DNA of 64,000 nucleotides from NCBI GenBank assembly GCA_947467345.1, contig CANIHD010000010.1, positions 1 to 64,000 on the forward strand, given 5' to 3'. Every line of letters begins with the position of its first letter. Position 1 is the stretch's first letter. This stretch comes from Alphaproteobacteria bacterium. GTDB lineage: Bacteria > Pseudomonadota > Alphaproteobacteria > Micropepsales > Micropepsaceae. A program made the translations under genes and the position numbers. Shown here piece after piece: positions 18,647-29,126 of this stretch. The notes beneath the pieces are model-generated. The model was given only the letters and a program-made list of their open reading frames with translations, was not told where the DNA came from and ran no database searches.

Positions 18647-20614
18647 ATGAAAAAACTATTGTTGGCCACCGCCGCTACGGCGGCGCTGGCCTCGCCTGTA
18701 TTTGCCGCGGGCGTGGGCACGGACGAAAATATCGTCATCACGGGGCGCTTGGAAGAAACAGTGCCGCAGGATCTGGCCGAGGTGGGTAACCGCGTCAACG
18801 TGGTTACGGCTGCCGAAATTCTAAATGGCGGCTATATCGACGTCACCCAAGCCCTGCAAAGCTCCATACCCGGGCTCTACATCTCTCCGCTCAGCGGCCC
18901 CTTCGACTATCATGATGCATCCTTCCAGGGCGGCCGGACCAGCGATCTGCTGTGGCAGATTGATGGCGTTCGTATCAATAACCGTCTTTATTCCACCACC
19001 CCGCCGCTCGACACCATTCCCGCGTACATGATTGAGCGGGTCGAAGTTGTTGAGGGTGGCCAAGCTCTCTTCTTCGGCACGCAGGCGGTCGCGGGGGCGG
19101 TCAACATCGTGACCAAGGAATTCTCCGCGACGCCCGATGGCGCCATCAGTGTCGGCGGTGGCAGCAACCAGGAAATTCACACCAACGGCTATTTCCGCGA
19201 CACGATCGGCCCTCATCAATTCTTCGTCTATGGGTCGGCGGATCATGCCAAAGGCTTTCAGCCCTTCTCGGATGACGAATATCAACCGAGCGCTACCGAT
19301 CGCAGACGCGGATACGACGTCATCACGGTAGGCGGAAAATACGGCATCAATTTCGGGGGCGATGCGCGCTTTAGCGCCAATTACCAGCACACGGCAGCCA
19401 CGCTGGACTTCCTCAATCGTCCGAAATTCACTGCCAAAGCCTTTAACGAGCGCAAAGAAGATCTTTTAAGCGCCAAGTTCGATTGGTCGCCAACCGACAA
19501 TTTCGATCTCTACCTTAAGGGCTACTATCATTGGTGGGACACGGAATACACCGAGTATCGCAATGACATCGCCAATCCCGGCAATCTGATCGTCATCGAC
19601 GATGCCGATTTCTGGGGCTTCGAAGATTACGGCATCAATGCTGTCGGCAAATATTCGTTCGGCAACGGCATCGATCTTTACGGCGGCTACGACTACCAAA
19701 ACTATTGGGGTGAGGACCAAGTGTTTCTCATCAAGAAGAAAACGGAATCGGTGCACGCGCCATTCGCGCAGCTTCGCATGACGAACCTCGTTCCGAATCT
19801 TACGTTGGCTGCAGGCGTGCGCTATAATGCGCCGAGCGATGGCCCAAGCTCGACAATTTGGAACGTCAGCGGTCAGTGGGACATCCTGCCGACATTATTT
19901 GTGAAGGGCTCCGTCGGCACGGCCTTCCGTTTGCCTGATGCCTACGAACTCTACGTCGTCGATCCGTGCTGCGAACAAGGCAATCCCAATCTGAAACCCG
20001 AAGAAAGCACCAATTTCAACGGCTCCATCGGCGGAACAGTGCCGCTCGGCATGGCTACGTTGCGGTGGGAAGCGGTTGGATTTTACCGCGATGTAAGGAA
20101 GCTCATTGTGATCGTGTTCGACCCGGTTCGCGGAATCGACACATTCGATAATAGCGGTCCTAAAGTGGAAGTGCGCGGCGGTGAGCTGATTCTCGGTGCC
20201 GATATTGGCAACTCGTTCTCGGCAGACTTCAGCTACTCGTTCAATTCGAGTGAGCAGCACGGCACCGACGACCAGCTTGGCGATATACCGGAATCATTAG
20301 CCAAGGCGGTTTTCGACTTTCACCCGACGGACATGCCGTTCGGCGCATCTGTCACCATCAATCATGTCGGCGATGTCCATCGCACCTTCGATACAGTTGA
20401 AGAATTCGGCGATTACACCGTGGTGGATTTGGGCGTGCGTGCATTCGTCGATGAGGGCCGCAAACATCGCATCGGCCTGAACGTCACGAACCTTTTTGAC
20501 GAGGACTATGCGACGCGTGTCAGGTCTACGACGACGGATACCGGCACGCCCTTTATATATCATTATCGCGGCATGCCGCAGTCGTTTCAGGTCAACTACA
20601 CCTATGCCTTCTAA
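18647..20614 (+). CDS. TonB-dependent outer-membrane receptor
   Basis: Receptor of 655 residues with signal peptide MKKLLLATAATAALASPVFA. The plug shows VVTAAEILNGGYIDVTQALQ, LLWQIDGVRINNRLY, MIERVEVVEGGQALFFGTQA and VAGAVNIVTKEF. The beta-barrel ends in SFQVNYTYAF with a terminal Phe, as needed for BAM-mediated assembly. An unusual Cys-Cys pair occurs in VVDPCCEQGNPNLKPEEST, the extracellular part before a conserved barrel strand. The substrate is unknown; the PepSY membrane gene 148 bases downstream suggests an iron chelate or other metal complex. The ATG at 18647 starts the signal peptide; the upstream in-frame start at 18617 is less likely. Confidence 0.88.
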   Translation: MKKLLLATAATAALASPVFAAGVGTDENIVITGRLEETVPQDLAEVGNRVNVVTAAEILNGGYIDVTQALQSSIPGLYISPLSGPFDYHDASFQGGRTSDLLWQIDGVRINNRLYSTTPPLDTIPAYMIERVEVVEGGQALFFGTQAVAGAVNIVTKEFSATPDGAISVGGGSNQEIHTNGYFRDTIGPHQFFVYGSADHAKGFQPFSDDEYQPSATDRRRGYDVITVGGKYGINFGGDARFSANYQHTAATLDFLNRPKFTAKAFNERKEDLLSAKFDWSPTDNFDLYLKGYYHWWDTEYTEYRNDIANPGNLIVIDDADFWGFEDYGINAVGKYSFGNGIDLYGGYDYQNYWGEDQVFLIKKKTESVHAPFAQLRMTNLVPNLTLAAGVRYNAPSDGPSSTIWNVSGQWDILPTLFVKGSVGTAFRLPDAYELYVVDPCCEQGNPNLKPEESTNFNGSIGGTVPLGMATLRWEAVGFYRDVRKLIVIVFDPVRGIDTFDNSGPKVEVRGGELILGADIGNSFSADFSYSFNSSEQHGTDDQLGDIPESLAKAVFDFHPTDMPFGASVTINHVGDVHRTFDTVEEFGDYTVVDLGVRAFVDEGRKHRIGLNVTNLFDEDYATRVRSTTTDTGTPFIYHYRGMPQSFQVNYTYAF

Positions 20615-20664
20615 CAACGCCTGCTGACGGACTAAACGGCCGGCGATTGCCGGCTTGGGGAGCA

Positions 20665-20700
20665 AGAGGGTGAAGCAGCGTGCGCGCAGCTTCACCCTCT
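20665..20700 (+). terminator. Strong hairpin between TonB receptor and PepSY genes
   Basis: A perfect 12-bp stem, AGAGGGTGAAGC with GCTTCACCCTCT, has a 12-base loop and is followed by TCGCTTTC. It begins 50 bases after the receptor stop. The T-run is poor, so it may be a partial terminator or 3' stabiliser that lowers expression of the downstream membrane protein relative to the receptor. Confidence 0.5.
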
Positions 20701-20762
20701 TCGCTTTCATGATAAGCTGGTGCCTGTTCTTGCGCCGTAAAGGTTGAGAGAATGCGCCTGAC

Positions 20763-22250
20763 ATGAGCTTCAACCGCTTTCTCTTTCTTGTGCACCGCTA
20801 CCTAGGCATCGCGCTTGGCGTGCTCATGGTGATGTGGTGCGTCTCCGGCATCGTCATGATTTACGTGCCCTATCCGGCTCTCGTGGATGACGACCGCCTG
20901 CGCGGATTGGAACCGTTGAGCGCGAGTGAGTGCTGCGCTTTGGTCGGCAAAGATTTTCCCACGGACGACACGACACTCCGTTCCTTCCATGTCGAAATGC
21001 TGGGCGGTCATCCGGTGCTACGGTTGGCCGGGCCGCGTCTGCGGAATTATGATTTGACCACTGGCGCAGCCATCGCCGGAATTGCCGAGGAACAAGCCAG
21101 AGCGATCGCGCACATTTACGCGGCAGCGCACGGCATAGCCGGCGTCGCGCGTGTCGACGGACGAATCTTATGGGATCAATGGACGGTTGGCGGCTTCAGA
21201 GCCGACAGGCCGCTATATCGCATCGCCTTCGACGACGCGCCGCGCACCGAGCTTTATGTTTCCAGTGTCTCGGGTCAGGTCGTTCAATTCACCAACCAGC
21301 CGATCCGCTTTTGGAATTGGCTGGGCTCGGTGCCGCATTGGCTTTATTTCTCGTCTTTGCGTTCCAATCTGCCGCTCTGGAGTCAGATCGTTATTTGGAC
21401 GTCGCTGATCGGTTGCGTGCTCACGATTGTCGGCATCTATATCGGCATCCGCCAGGTGAAGCGCCGCCGCTCCGATGGAAAGCTCGCTTCGCCCTATCGC
21501 GGCTTTTGGTATTGGCACCACGTGCCGGGATTGGTCTTCGGTGTGTTCACGCTGACCTGGGTGTTCAGCGGTCTTCTTTCGATGAACCCTTGGGGCTATC
21601 TCGGCGGTGGTGACCCCACGCCGGTGATCGAACGTTTGAACGGCGCCGAGCCGGATTGGGCAACTATCCGCGCGGCGTTGCCGCAAATCCTGCGCGCGCT
21701 CCCGCCGGGTACCGTGAATATCCAATCGGCACCGTGGGACGGAAAATTATTCGTCGTGGCTTTTTCTTCCGACGGCACGCGGACGCGGTTGAATACGGAA
21801 GGTGCGCCGTCGCCGCTTAGGCAAGATGATTATGCCGAAGCGGCTCTCAAGATTGGCGGTGAGAGCGCCGCAAACTGGAGCCTGCTTAGGCAAGAGGACG
21901 CCTATTATTATGGGCGCTCAAATGATCCACCGCCGTTTCCGGTCTTGCGTGTGATCACCGGCGGTGCGGATGGCGCGCGCTTTTACCTTGATGCCGTCAC
22001 GGGGCGCCTTGTTCGTTTTGCCGATGCCGACGGCCGCACCTTTCGGTGGCTGTTCAGCGGTTTGCACAGTCTCGATTTCAATTCCGTCTTACGCTGGCGC
22101 CCCTTCTGGGACGTCATGATGGTGGTGCTGTTGCTCGGCGCCACCGTGGTTTGCGGCACAGGAACCTGGATCGGTTTGAAACGCCTGATCGGGCGGCCGC
22201 AATGCGGCGGACTTTTGGGTGGTTCACAGGAGCCGCCAGCGAAACTTTAA
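20763..22250 (+). CDS. PepSY-associated transmembrane protein (probable metal-uptake reductase)
   Basis: Inner-membrane protein of 495 residues. Hydrophobic segments lie near residues 10-35 (LVHRYLGIALGVLMVMWCVSG), 205-228 (IVIWTSLIGCVLTIVGIYIG), 248-275 (VPGLVFGVFTLTWVFSGLLS) and 450-475 (VMMVVLLLGATVVCGTGTWI). Large periplasmic PepSY-like loops lie between them. Members of this family are found next to TonB receptors and several act as ferric-siderophore reductases; the His residues in the helices could bind heme. It is downstream of the TonB receptor on the same strand. Reductase activity is inferred. Confidence 0.8.
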   Translation: MSFNRFLFLVHRYLGIALGVLMVMWCVSGIVMIYVPYPALVDDDRLRGLEPLSASECCALVGKDFPTDDTTLRSFHVEMLGGHPVLRLAGPRLRNYDLTTGAAIAGIAEEQARAIAHIYAAAHGIAGVARVDGRILWDQWTVGGFRADRPLYRIAFDDAPRTELYVSSVSGQVVQFTNQPIRFWNWLGSVPHWLYFSSLRSNLPLWSQIVIWTSLIGCVLTIVGIYIGIRQVKRRRSDGKLASPYRGFWYWHHVPGLVFGVFTLTWVFSGLLSMNPWGYLGGGDPTPVIERLNGAEPDWATIRAALPQILRALPPGTVNIQSAPWDGKLFVVAFSSDGTRTRLNTEGAPSPLRQDDYAEAALKIGGESAANWSLLRQEDAYYYGRSNDPPPFPVLRVITGGADGARFYLDAVTGRLVRFADADGRTFRWLFSGLHSLDFNSVLRWRPFWDVMMVVLLLGATVVCGTGTWIGLKRLIGRPQCGGLLGGSQEPPAKL

Positions 22251-22363
22251 GTGCGTGCCTATATTTCAGGCAGCGCGCCCGGATTTAGCGAGCTAAGTTC
22301 CTTTCCTATGAAAGTCCTGCCGGATGGGCTAGGGTAAAGCGCTACTAGGCCCGGGGGGACCAC

Positions 22364-22753
22364 ATGCCTGATGCCATGCACCTGGCAGCTATCGACACGC
22401 TGCTCGCCGCCTTTTTGACCTTCGCACTTGGAGGGCGCGCAGGCATCTTGCGGGCGCGCCACCGCATTGAAGCGCCAGCCTGTGTCGGGCACCCGGATTT
22501 CGAGCGCGCCTTCCGCATCCACTCCAATACTGTCGAAAATCTGGTGCTGATGATCCCGCTGCTGTGGATCGCCTCCGCCTATTACGGCGGCCAATTGCCG
22601 TTTTGGATCGGTCTTGTCTGGGTCGTTAGCCGCCTCGTTTACGCCGTTGGCTATGCGCAGAAGAATACGCAGCTCCGCACGCCCGGTGCCGGCATCGGCA
22701 TTCTTTGCCTTCTTGCGCTTCTGGTTCTCGGCGCTCTGGGCGTGGCGAGTTAG
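22364..22753 (+). CDS. MAPEG family membrane protein
   Basis: Integral membrane protein of 129 residues with about four helices. The family signature is visible in FERAFRIHSNTVENLVLMIP, where an Arg and an Asn-x-x-Glu bind glutathione in characterised MAPEG enzymes. Hydrophobic segments are LAAIDTLLAAFLTFALGG, LVLMIPLLWIASAYYGG, PFWIGLVWVVSRLVYAVG and GIGILCLLALLVLGALG. MAPEG proteins are glutathione transferases or peroxidases in the membrane; the bacterial substrate is unknown. A GGGGGG ribosome site precedes the ATG. Confidence 0.88.
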   Translation: MPDAMHLAAIDTLLAAFLTFALGGRAGILRARHRIEAPACVGHPDFERAFRIHSNTVENLVLMIPLLWIASAYYGGQLPFWIGLVWVVSRLVYAVGYAQKNTQLRTPGAGIGILCLLALLVLGALGVAS

Positions 22754-22803
22754 GGCGATACGCATTTCATCCGCTCCGGCCGCGCCGCTGTGATCTCTCG
22801 CCG

Positions 22804-23985
22804 ATGAAGATCCTGATCTGGGCTACGAGCTTCGGTGCGGACCTTTGGAGTCTCGCGCGCTTTCTTGCTGCGCGTCAGCACGAAGGCGCCGATCTCGATG
22901 TCCGCGTCGTGTTAGACGATCCCGCAGCCTTCGCGCGCGAAGGCGTGTCGCAGTTTTTTCCGCTCAGAATTCCGCTTGTGAAACGTCGTCTGCAAGGCGT
23001 CGTCGGTGTGCCGGGATTTCGCCCCGATATCACGATACTCGACAATCGCCTGCCCTTGGTTGCGCCGGCGCGCAAAGGCTTCGTACTCTGGCATGGCTTC
23101 GGTTGGAAAGGCCCCAATGACCGCGAGGAATTCAAGGTTCTGCACGCGCAATTGAGGCATGCCTTTGGCGATCCGCATGAGCCCAATCCCAATTTTCGCT
23201 GGTCGTGTTTTGGCCCGTGGGATTTTCAACACCGCACGCAAGTGTCCGGGTTTCATCCGGACAATTGCCGTGTCGTCGGTGCCGCCTCGCATGATGATTT
23301 GCGCGAGTCCTTCGATAAGGTCCGCGCGCAAGCCTTCTACCCGTTCGATATCGTTGGACGGCGCACCATCATGCTGGCGCCAACGTGGCATTATGGCGAG
23401 GTGTTCGCGCATTGGGGCCGGGATGCCGAATTATTCGAGCGGCTGATCACCCATCTCGAGCGTCGCGACGTGAATACTATTTTACGACTGCACGATTCCT
23501 TTCGCTACGACTTGGAATATCGTGAATTCCTGGCGGATCTCGCGCGCCGCCATCCGCGCGTGCTGCTCAAATATAAAGATAAAAACCCGGACAATTTCCT
23601 CGATCTGCAAATCGCCGATGTGCTGATCACGAATTATTCGTCGATCGCCAATCTCTTTTACGCCACGCGGCGCCCGACCATTCATATTTACCCTGTGCGC
23701 GATGCCGACGAGGTGTTTCAATGGCGCACCTACACGCTACTGGGCGTGCGCAAGACCGAAGCCGCCAATGCGCGCCTCATCTGGAAGCTCCCGCCGGAAG
23801 ATCATGGCGGGCTGATGGTGCGCGATTTCGAGGCGCTTTTGAGCGCGATAGATCAGGCACTCGACGATCCGGAATGTTGCCAGGCGCCTGCGCAGGATTT
23901 TCTCGACCGGCACATGCTGGGCGCCGATGGCGGCAATTGCCAACGCGTGTTTTCAGCCCTCACCGAACTCTACCATGCAGCTTAA
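22804..23985 (+). CDS. CDP-glycerol glycerophosphotransferase family protein
   Basis: Protein of 393 residues related to TagB/TagF polyol-phosphate transferases (PF04464). These enzymes move a polyol phosphate from a CDP-activated donor onto a lipid or glycan acceptor. Landmarks are LWHGFGWKGPND (HG motif), TIMLAPTWHYGE, NTILRLHDSFRYD, and ADVLITNYSSIANLFYATRR, the donor-binding NYSS segment. I see no signal peptide, and it should act on the cytoplasmic membrane face. The next genes encode inositol-phosphate synthase and a CTP-type nucleotidyltransferase, so the donor may be CDP-inositol rather than CDP-glycerol (inference). The in-frame segment before the ATG at 22804 overlaps the MAPEG gene and is not conserved in appearance. 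Confidence 0.82.
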   Translation: MKILIWATSFGADLWSLARFLAARQHEGADLDVRVVLDDPAAFAREGVSQFFPLRIPLVKRRLQGVVGVPGFRPDITILDNRLPLVAPARKGFVLWHGFGWKGPNDREEFKVLHAQLRHAFGDPHEPNPNFRWSCFGPWDFQHRTQVSGFHPDNCRVVGAASHDDLRESFDKVRAQAFYPFDIVGRRTIMLAPTWHYGEVFAHWGRDAELFERLITHLERRDVNTILRLHDSFRYDLEYREFLADLARRHPRVLLKYKDKNPDNFLDLQIADVLITNYSSIANLFYATRRPTIHIYPVRDADEVFQWRTYTLLGVRKTEAANARLIWKLPPEDHGGLMVRDFEALLSAIDQALDDPECCQAPAQDFLDRHMLGADGGNCQRVFSALTELYHAA

Positions 23986-24091
23986 GATGAGAATTGCACG
24001 GACGAATTCGACAGCCCAGTCGCCCGAGATCGCTTGTGGCTTGGGGGTGGCTGGTGCACCCTCGCCCGTTCAACGGAGTGCCTGAGACGCC

Positions 24092-25414
24092 ATGCCCACC
24101 ACGCATCCGCCTCTTCCACTTGCGCCTTCCGAAGGCCGCCTTCTGGTCCTCACGCCCGGTATGGGCGCCGTCGCCACAACCTTCATTGCGGGGGTCGAAG
24201 CCGTGCGCCGTGGCCGCGCCGCGCCCATCGGCTCCTTGACGCAGATGCAAACCATCCGCGTGGGTGAGCGCTCCAAGAATAAGAACCCGCTGATCAAGGC
24301 CTTGCTGCCGCTGGCGCCGCTGGACGATCTGGTCTTCGCCGGCTGGGATGTTTTTCCCGATAGCGCCTACGAAGCCGCACGCCGGGCGGAAGTTTTGCAG
24401 CCCGAGGATTTGGAACCCCACAAAGAATTCCTTCACGGCATACGTCCGATGAAGGCGGCATTCGACGGCAATTACGTTCGCCGGCTCGACGGGCCGAATG
24501 TGAAAAGTGAAAATTCCAAACGCGCGCTCGCGGAATCGCTGCGGCAGGATATTCGCGACGCCATCGCCGCGGCGAAAGCCACGCGCGCGGTGATGATCTG
24601 GTGCGGCTCCACCGAAATCTATCTCACGCCCGCGCCCTGCCATGCTTCGATCGAGGCGTTCGAGAAAGGCCTCGATCGCGATGACCCCGGCATCGCGCCA
24701 TCGCAGCTTTATGCTTATGCCGCGATCATGGAAGGCGTTCCTTATGGCAATGGCGCGCCAAATCTTTCCGCCGATAATCCGGCGTTGGAGGAATTGGCGC
24801 GGGCACGCGGCGTTCCGCTCGCCGGCAAGGATTTCAAAACCGGGCAAACCTTGATGAAGACGGTGCTGGCGCCGGGATTCAAGGCGCGCATGCTTGGTCT
24901 CGACGGTTGGTTCTCAACCAATATTCTCGGCAATCGCGATGGCGAAATTTTAGAAGATCCTGACTCGTTCCGCGCCAAAGAAGTCACCAAATCGGGCGTG
25001 CTCGACGCAATCTTGCAGCCCGAGCTTTATCCCGAGCTCTACGGCAAGCTCTATCACAAGGTTCGCATCAATTATTATCCGCCGCGCGGCGATGCGAAGG
25101 AGGGCTGGGACGCGATCGATATACGCGGCTGGCTCGGTTACAAGATGCAGATCAAGGTCGATTTCCTTTGTCGCGATTCCATTCTGGCAGCGCCGATCGT
25201 GCTGGATCTGGCGCTGTTTCTTGATATGGCGAAACGCGCCGGCTATAGCGGCGTGCAGGAATGGCTGTCCTTCTATTTCAAATGTCCGCACACCGAGAGC
25301 GGCCATGTGCCTGAGCACGATCTCTTCATTCAGCATTTGCGCCTGAAGAACACGTTACGTGTCATCGCCGGTGAGGAGCCTGTTACGCACCTCGCCGAAG
25401 GCTTCGAGGTTTAG
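24092..25414 (+). CDS. ino1: myo-Inositol-1-phosphate synthase
   Basis: Converts glucose 6-phosphate to 1L-myo-inositol 1-phosphate with tightly bound NAD. The protein is 440 residues. Signature segments are RLLVLTPGMGAVATTFIAGV (Rossmann glycine loop), GLDGWFSTNILGNRDGE (the family STNILGN-DG loop with the active-site region) and KMQIKVDFLCRDSILAAPIV (matching the conserved C-terminal CRDSxLAAPL block). A cytidylyltransferase gene starts five bases after its stop, which points to further activation of inositol phosphate. Such genes are uncommon in Alphaproteobacteria, so recruitment by transfer is possible, though base composition does not stand out. Confidence 0.92.
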   Translation: MPTTHPPLPLAPSEGRLLVLTPGMGAVATTFIAGVEAVRRGRAAPIGSLTQMQTIRVGERSKNKNPLIKALLPLAPLDDLVFAGWDVFPDSAYEAARRAEVLQPEDLEPHKEFLHGIRPMKAAFDGNYVRRLDGPNVKSENSKRALAESLRQDIRDAIAAAKATRAVMIWCGSTEIYLTPAPCHASIEAFEKGLDRDDPGIAPSQLYAYAAIMEGVPYGNGAPNLSADNPALEELARARGVPLAGKDFKTGQTLMKTVLAPGFKARMLGLDGWFSTNILGNRDGEILEDPDSFRAKEVTKSGVLDAILQPELYPELYGKLYHKVRINYYPPRGDAKEGWDAIDIRGWLGYKMQIKVDFLCRDSILAAPIVLDLALFLDMAKRAGYSGVQEWLSFYFKCPHTESGHVPEHDLFIQHLRLKNTLRVIAGEEPVTHLAEGFEV

Positions 25415-25418
25415 GGCG

Positions 25419-26156
25419 ATGGGCCGCGTCGGCGTGATACTCGCCGCAGGCCTCGGGTCGCGGTTGGCCGGCGATAATAAGCACGCGTCGAAACCACTGA
25501 CGTGCGTTGGTGGTATTCCGCTTTTGCGGCGCGCGGTCGAGGGCATGGCGAAAGCGGGTTGCGCGCGTGTCGTCATTGTTGTCGGACATGCCAAGAATGC
25601 GATTGCCGCCGCCTTTGAAGCGCAGGATTGCGGCGTCGAAATCATTCTCGCCGAAAACCACCGTTACGATCTCAAGAACGGTGTTTCGGTGCTGGCGGCG
25701 CGGGCCCATATCGGCAATGGCGATTTTGTTTTGGCCATGGCCGATCACTTGTTCTGCGACGATGTTCTCGAAATCGCCCGCAATTGGAATCCGGCGCCGG
25801 GAACGGCGGCTTTGTTGGTGGATTACAAACTGTCGACGATCTTCGACATGGACGACGCCACCAAAGTTCTCGCCGACGGCGATAAAATATTGAAAATCGG
25901 CAAGACGATTTCTCACTATGACTGCGTCGATTGCGGCATCTTCGTCTGCTCGCCCGCACTCATGGACGCTATTGAAGTCGTGTACGCCCGCGAGGGTGAT
26001 GCCTCCTTGTCGGATGGCGTGCAGGCGCTCGCAGCTTTGGGGCGCATGCATGTCGTCGACATCGGCGACGGCTTCTGGCAGGACATCGACACGCCTGAAA
26101 TGCTGGCGCATGCCGAGAAGGAGCTGGAGCGGCGCCAGCTTGCGGGCCTCGCGTAA
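25419..26156 (+). CDS. Nucleotidyltransferase, probable CTP:inositol-1-phosphate cytidylyltransferase
   Basis: Single-domain GT-A-like nucleotidyltransferase of 245 residues. The N-terminal loop VILAAGLGSRLAGDNK and SKPLTCVGGIPLLRRAV are the nucleotide-binding signature. A metal-binding aspartate lies in FVLAMADHLFCDD. The end FWQDIDTPEMLAHAE matches the DIDTPED motif seen in inositol-1-phosphate and sugar-phosphate cytidylyltransferases. Its closest functional match, given the adjacent inositol synthase, is the IPCT enzyme that forms CDP-inositol. Unlike some archaeal proteins it is not fused to a CDP-alcohol transferase domain. A phosphocholine or hexose-phosphate nucleotidyltransferase remains possible. 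The ATG at 25419 follows the ino1 stop closely with AGGG upstream. Confidence 0.78.
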   Translation: MGRVGVILAAGLGSRLAGDNKHASKPLTCVGGIPLLRRAVEGMAKAGCARVVIVVGHAKNAIAAAFEAQDCGVEIILAENHRYDLKNGVSVLAARAHIGNGDFVLAMADHLFCDDVLEIARNWNPAPGTAALLVDYKLSTIFDMDDATKVLADGDKILKIGKTISHYDCVDCGIFVCSPALMDAIEVVYAREGDASLSDGVQALAALGRMHVVDIGDGFWQDIDTPEMLAHAEKELERRQLAGLA

Positions 26157-27298
26157 GGCTTGCCTATCCCCGATCAATATCTGCCGAACAACGCCACCGA
26201 TACGCTGCAACTCGCCAATATGGCGGCTTCTTTCGGCAATGCCGGAATCGATTTGATTCTGGTGTCGCCTTCTACGGCGGACAAGCCTGTCACCCTGCAA
26301 GCCATGACGGCACATTATGACATCGCGCCGAGTTTTCGCGTCGCGCTATTCGGCGCGCGCAAGTCTGCGCCGCCTTATTTGCGTGGCGTAGAAAAACTTC
26401 GTTTCGCCTGGCGTGCTGCGCGTTCGGCGCGGACGTTGAACGCTGACGCGCTCTACACCCGCAATCTGCCGATGGTTCTCGCCGGATTGTTCCTGAGCCG
26501 CCTTCCGGTGTTCTATGAAACTTATCGGCCATGGCCGAAGCAGTCGTTGCTCAAGCGGCTATTGTTTCGTGGGTTGGAACGCGTTCCGCGTTTCGCCGGA
26601 TTGATTCTGCATTCGGCATTTGCTGCCGAGAGTTATATCGCGCTCGGCTATACGGAAGAGCGGATATTGGTGGCGCGCAACGCCGTTGACTTCCGCCATT
26701 TTGTCGATGCGCCGTCGCGCGACATCGCCCGTGCGCGTGTGGGACTTTCTGCTGGCGAGCGCGTGCTCGCCACCTATGCCGGCACGGTGTCATTAGCGAA
26801 AGGCCTTGGTCTTATCCTAGATGCGGCGGCGCAGCTGCCGCATCTAGATTTCGCGCTTGTCGGTTCAACCGGCGTGGGCGCGGTCGAACAGCGCGCCGCG
26901 GCATTGCCGAATATGCGTATCGTCCCGCGTGTGGGGCAGGCGGAAACGGCGATGTGGCTAGCCGCGTCCGATATTCTGATTGTGCCGCCCAGTTCCCACG
27001 CGCTGGAAGTGGGCGGCAACACGGTGCTGCCGATAAAGGTGTTTTCCTATCTCGCATCGGGGCGCGCCATCGTGGCAGGCGCAACGCCCGATTTCGGGGA
27101 AATCCTAACGGATGGCGTCAACGCGAAGCTAGTCACGCCGGACAACGCGCCGGCGCTGATTGAAGCCTTGCGCGAGCTCGCCGGAGATCAGCAGCTTCGC
27201 GCCCGCTTCTCGGAGGCTGCACGCGAAACCATGCACGCCAATGATTGGAATGCGCGGGCGTTGCACATCCAGGATTTTATGGCCGCACGGCTGGAGTC

Positions 27299-28603
<1,305 letters not shown>

Positions 28604-28852
28604 GAGGTGCGATCCGAAGGAGCGAGAGGTTTCCGTTTCTTCTAGCCCCAGGTTCGGCGCGAAGGAAGTGCGGCGGACGCGCCCAGGTGTGGGGGCGACA
28701 ATGCCATCCATATGCAAGCAAAGCTGAGGCCTAAAAGCCAGCAAAACCAAGCATTTCTCGACCGCACTTGTCAGCTTGCCGTCAGCCCCGCGTCAGCTCT
28801 TCGAAAGCGGGTGTGTGCGATCTTTGCGTCGTCGCCCCTCAAGGAGAGCCCC

Positions 28853-28981
28853 ATGAGCCTCGCACAAGCCCACCACGCAAATGCCAATGTCGAACCCGCC
28901 ATCGCCGGATGGTTCAGTGCCGCGACGCTCGCCGGCGCTGCCTATCTGGTTTTCGCGATGTTCGCCCTTGGCCTCGCCTAA
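28853..28981 (+). CDS. Small membrane protein of 42 residues
   Basis: Unrecognised small protein. A strong AAGGAGAG ribosome site lies seven bases before the ATG at 28853. The sequence MSLAQAHHANANVEPAIAGW is a hydrophilic N-terminus, followed by one membrane helix (AATLAGAAYLVFAMFALGLA) that runs to the stop. An open frame extends 47 codons upstream but shows no ribosome site. The region between purB and this gene (28604-28852) shows nothing else. Small single-span proteins of this kind often attach to membrane complexes; its partner cannot be inferred. Confidence 0.6.
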   Translation: MSLAQAHHANANVEPAIAGWFSAATLAGAAYLVFAMFALGLA

Positions 28982-29126
28982 GCAATCCCCCCAGCCAAGG
29001 GGGCATGGCCTTACACAACGCGCTGTCCGGGCGGCTTGAATTCGCCGTGAAAGCGGATTTCCGGCCCGCGACAGCGCGTGGTGTCTGTGCCAAGCTTTTC
29101 GCTAGCGACAAGGCGGGAGATCTTAC

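Noticed and set aside
18059-18789. Plus-strand frames opposite the DUF2946 gene
   Set aside because: They do not show a signal peptide or domain, while the minus frame has an anchor helix and the CxxCH motif.
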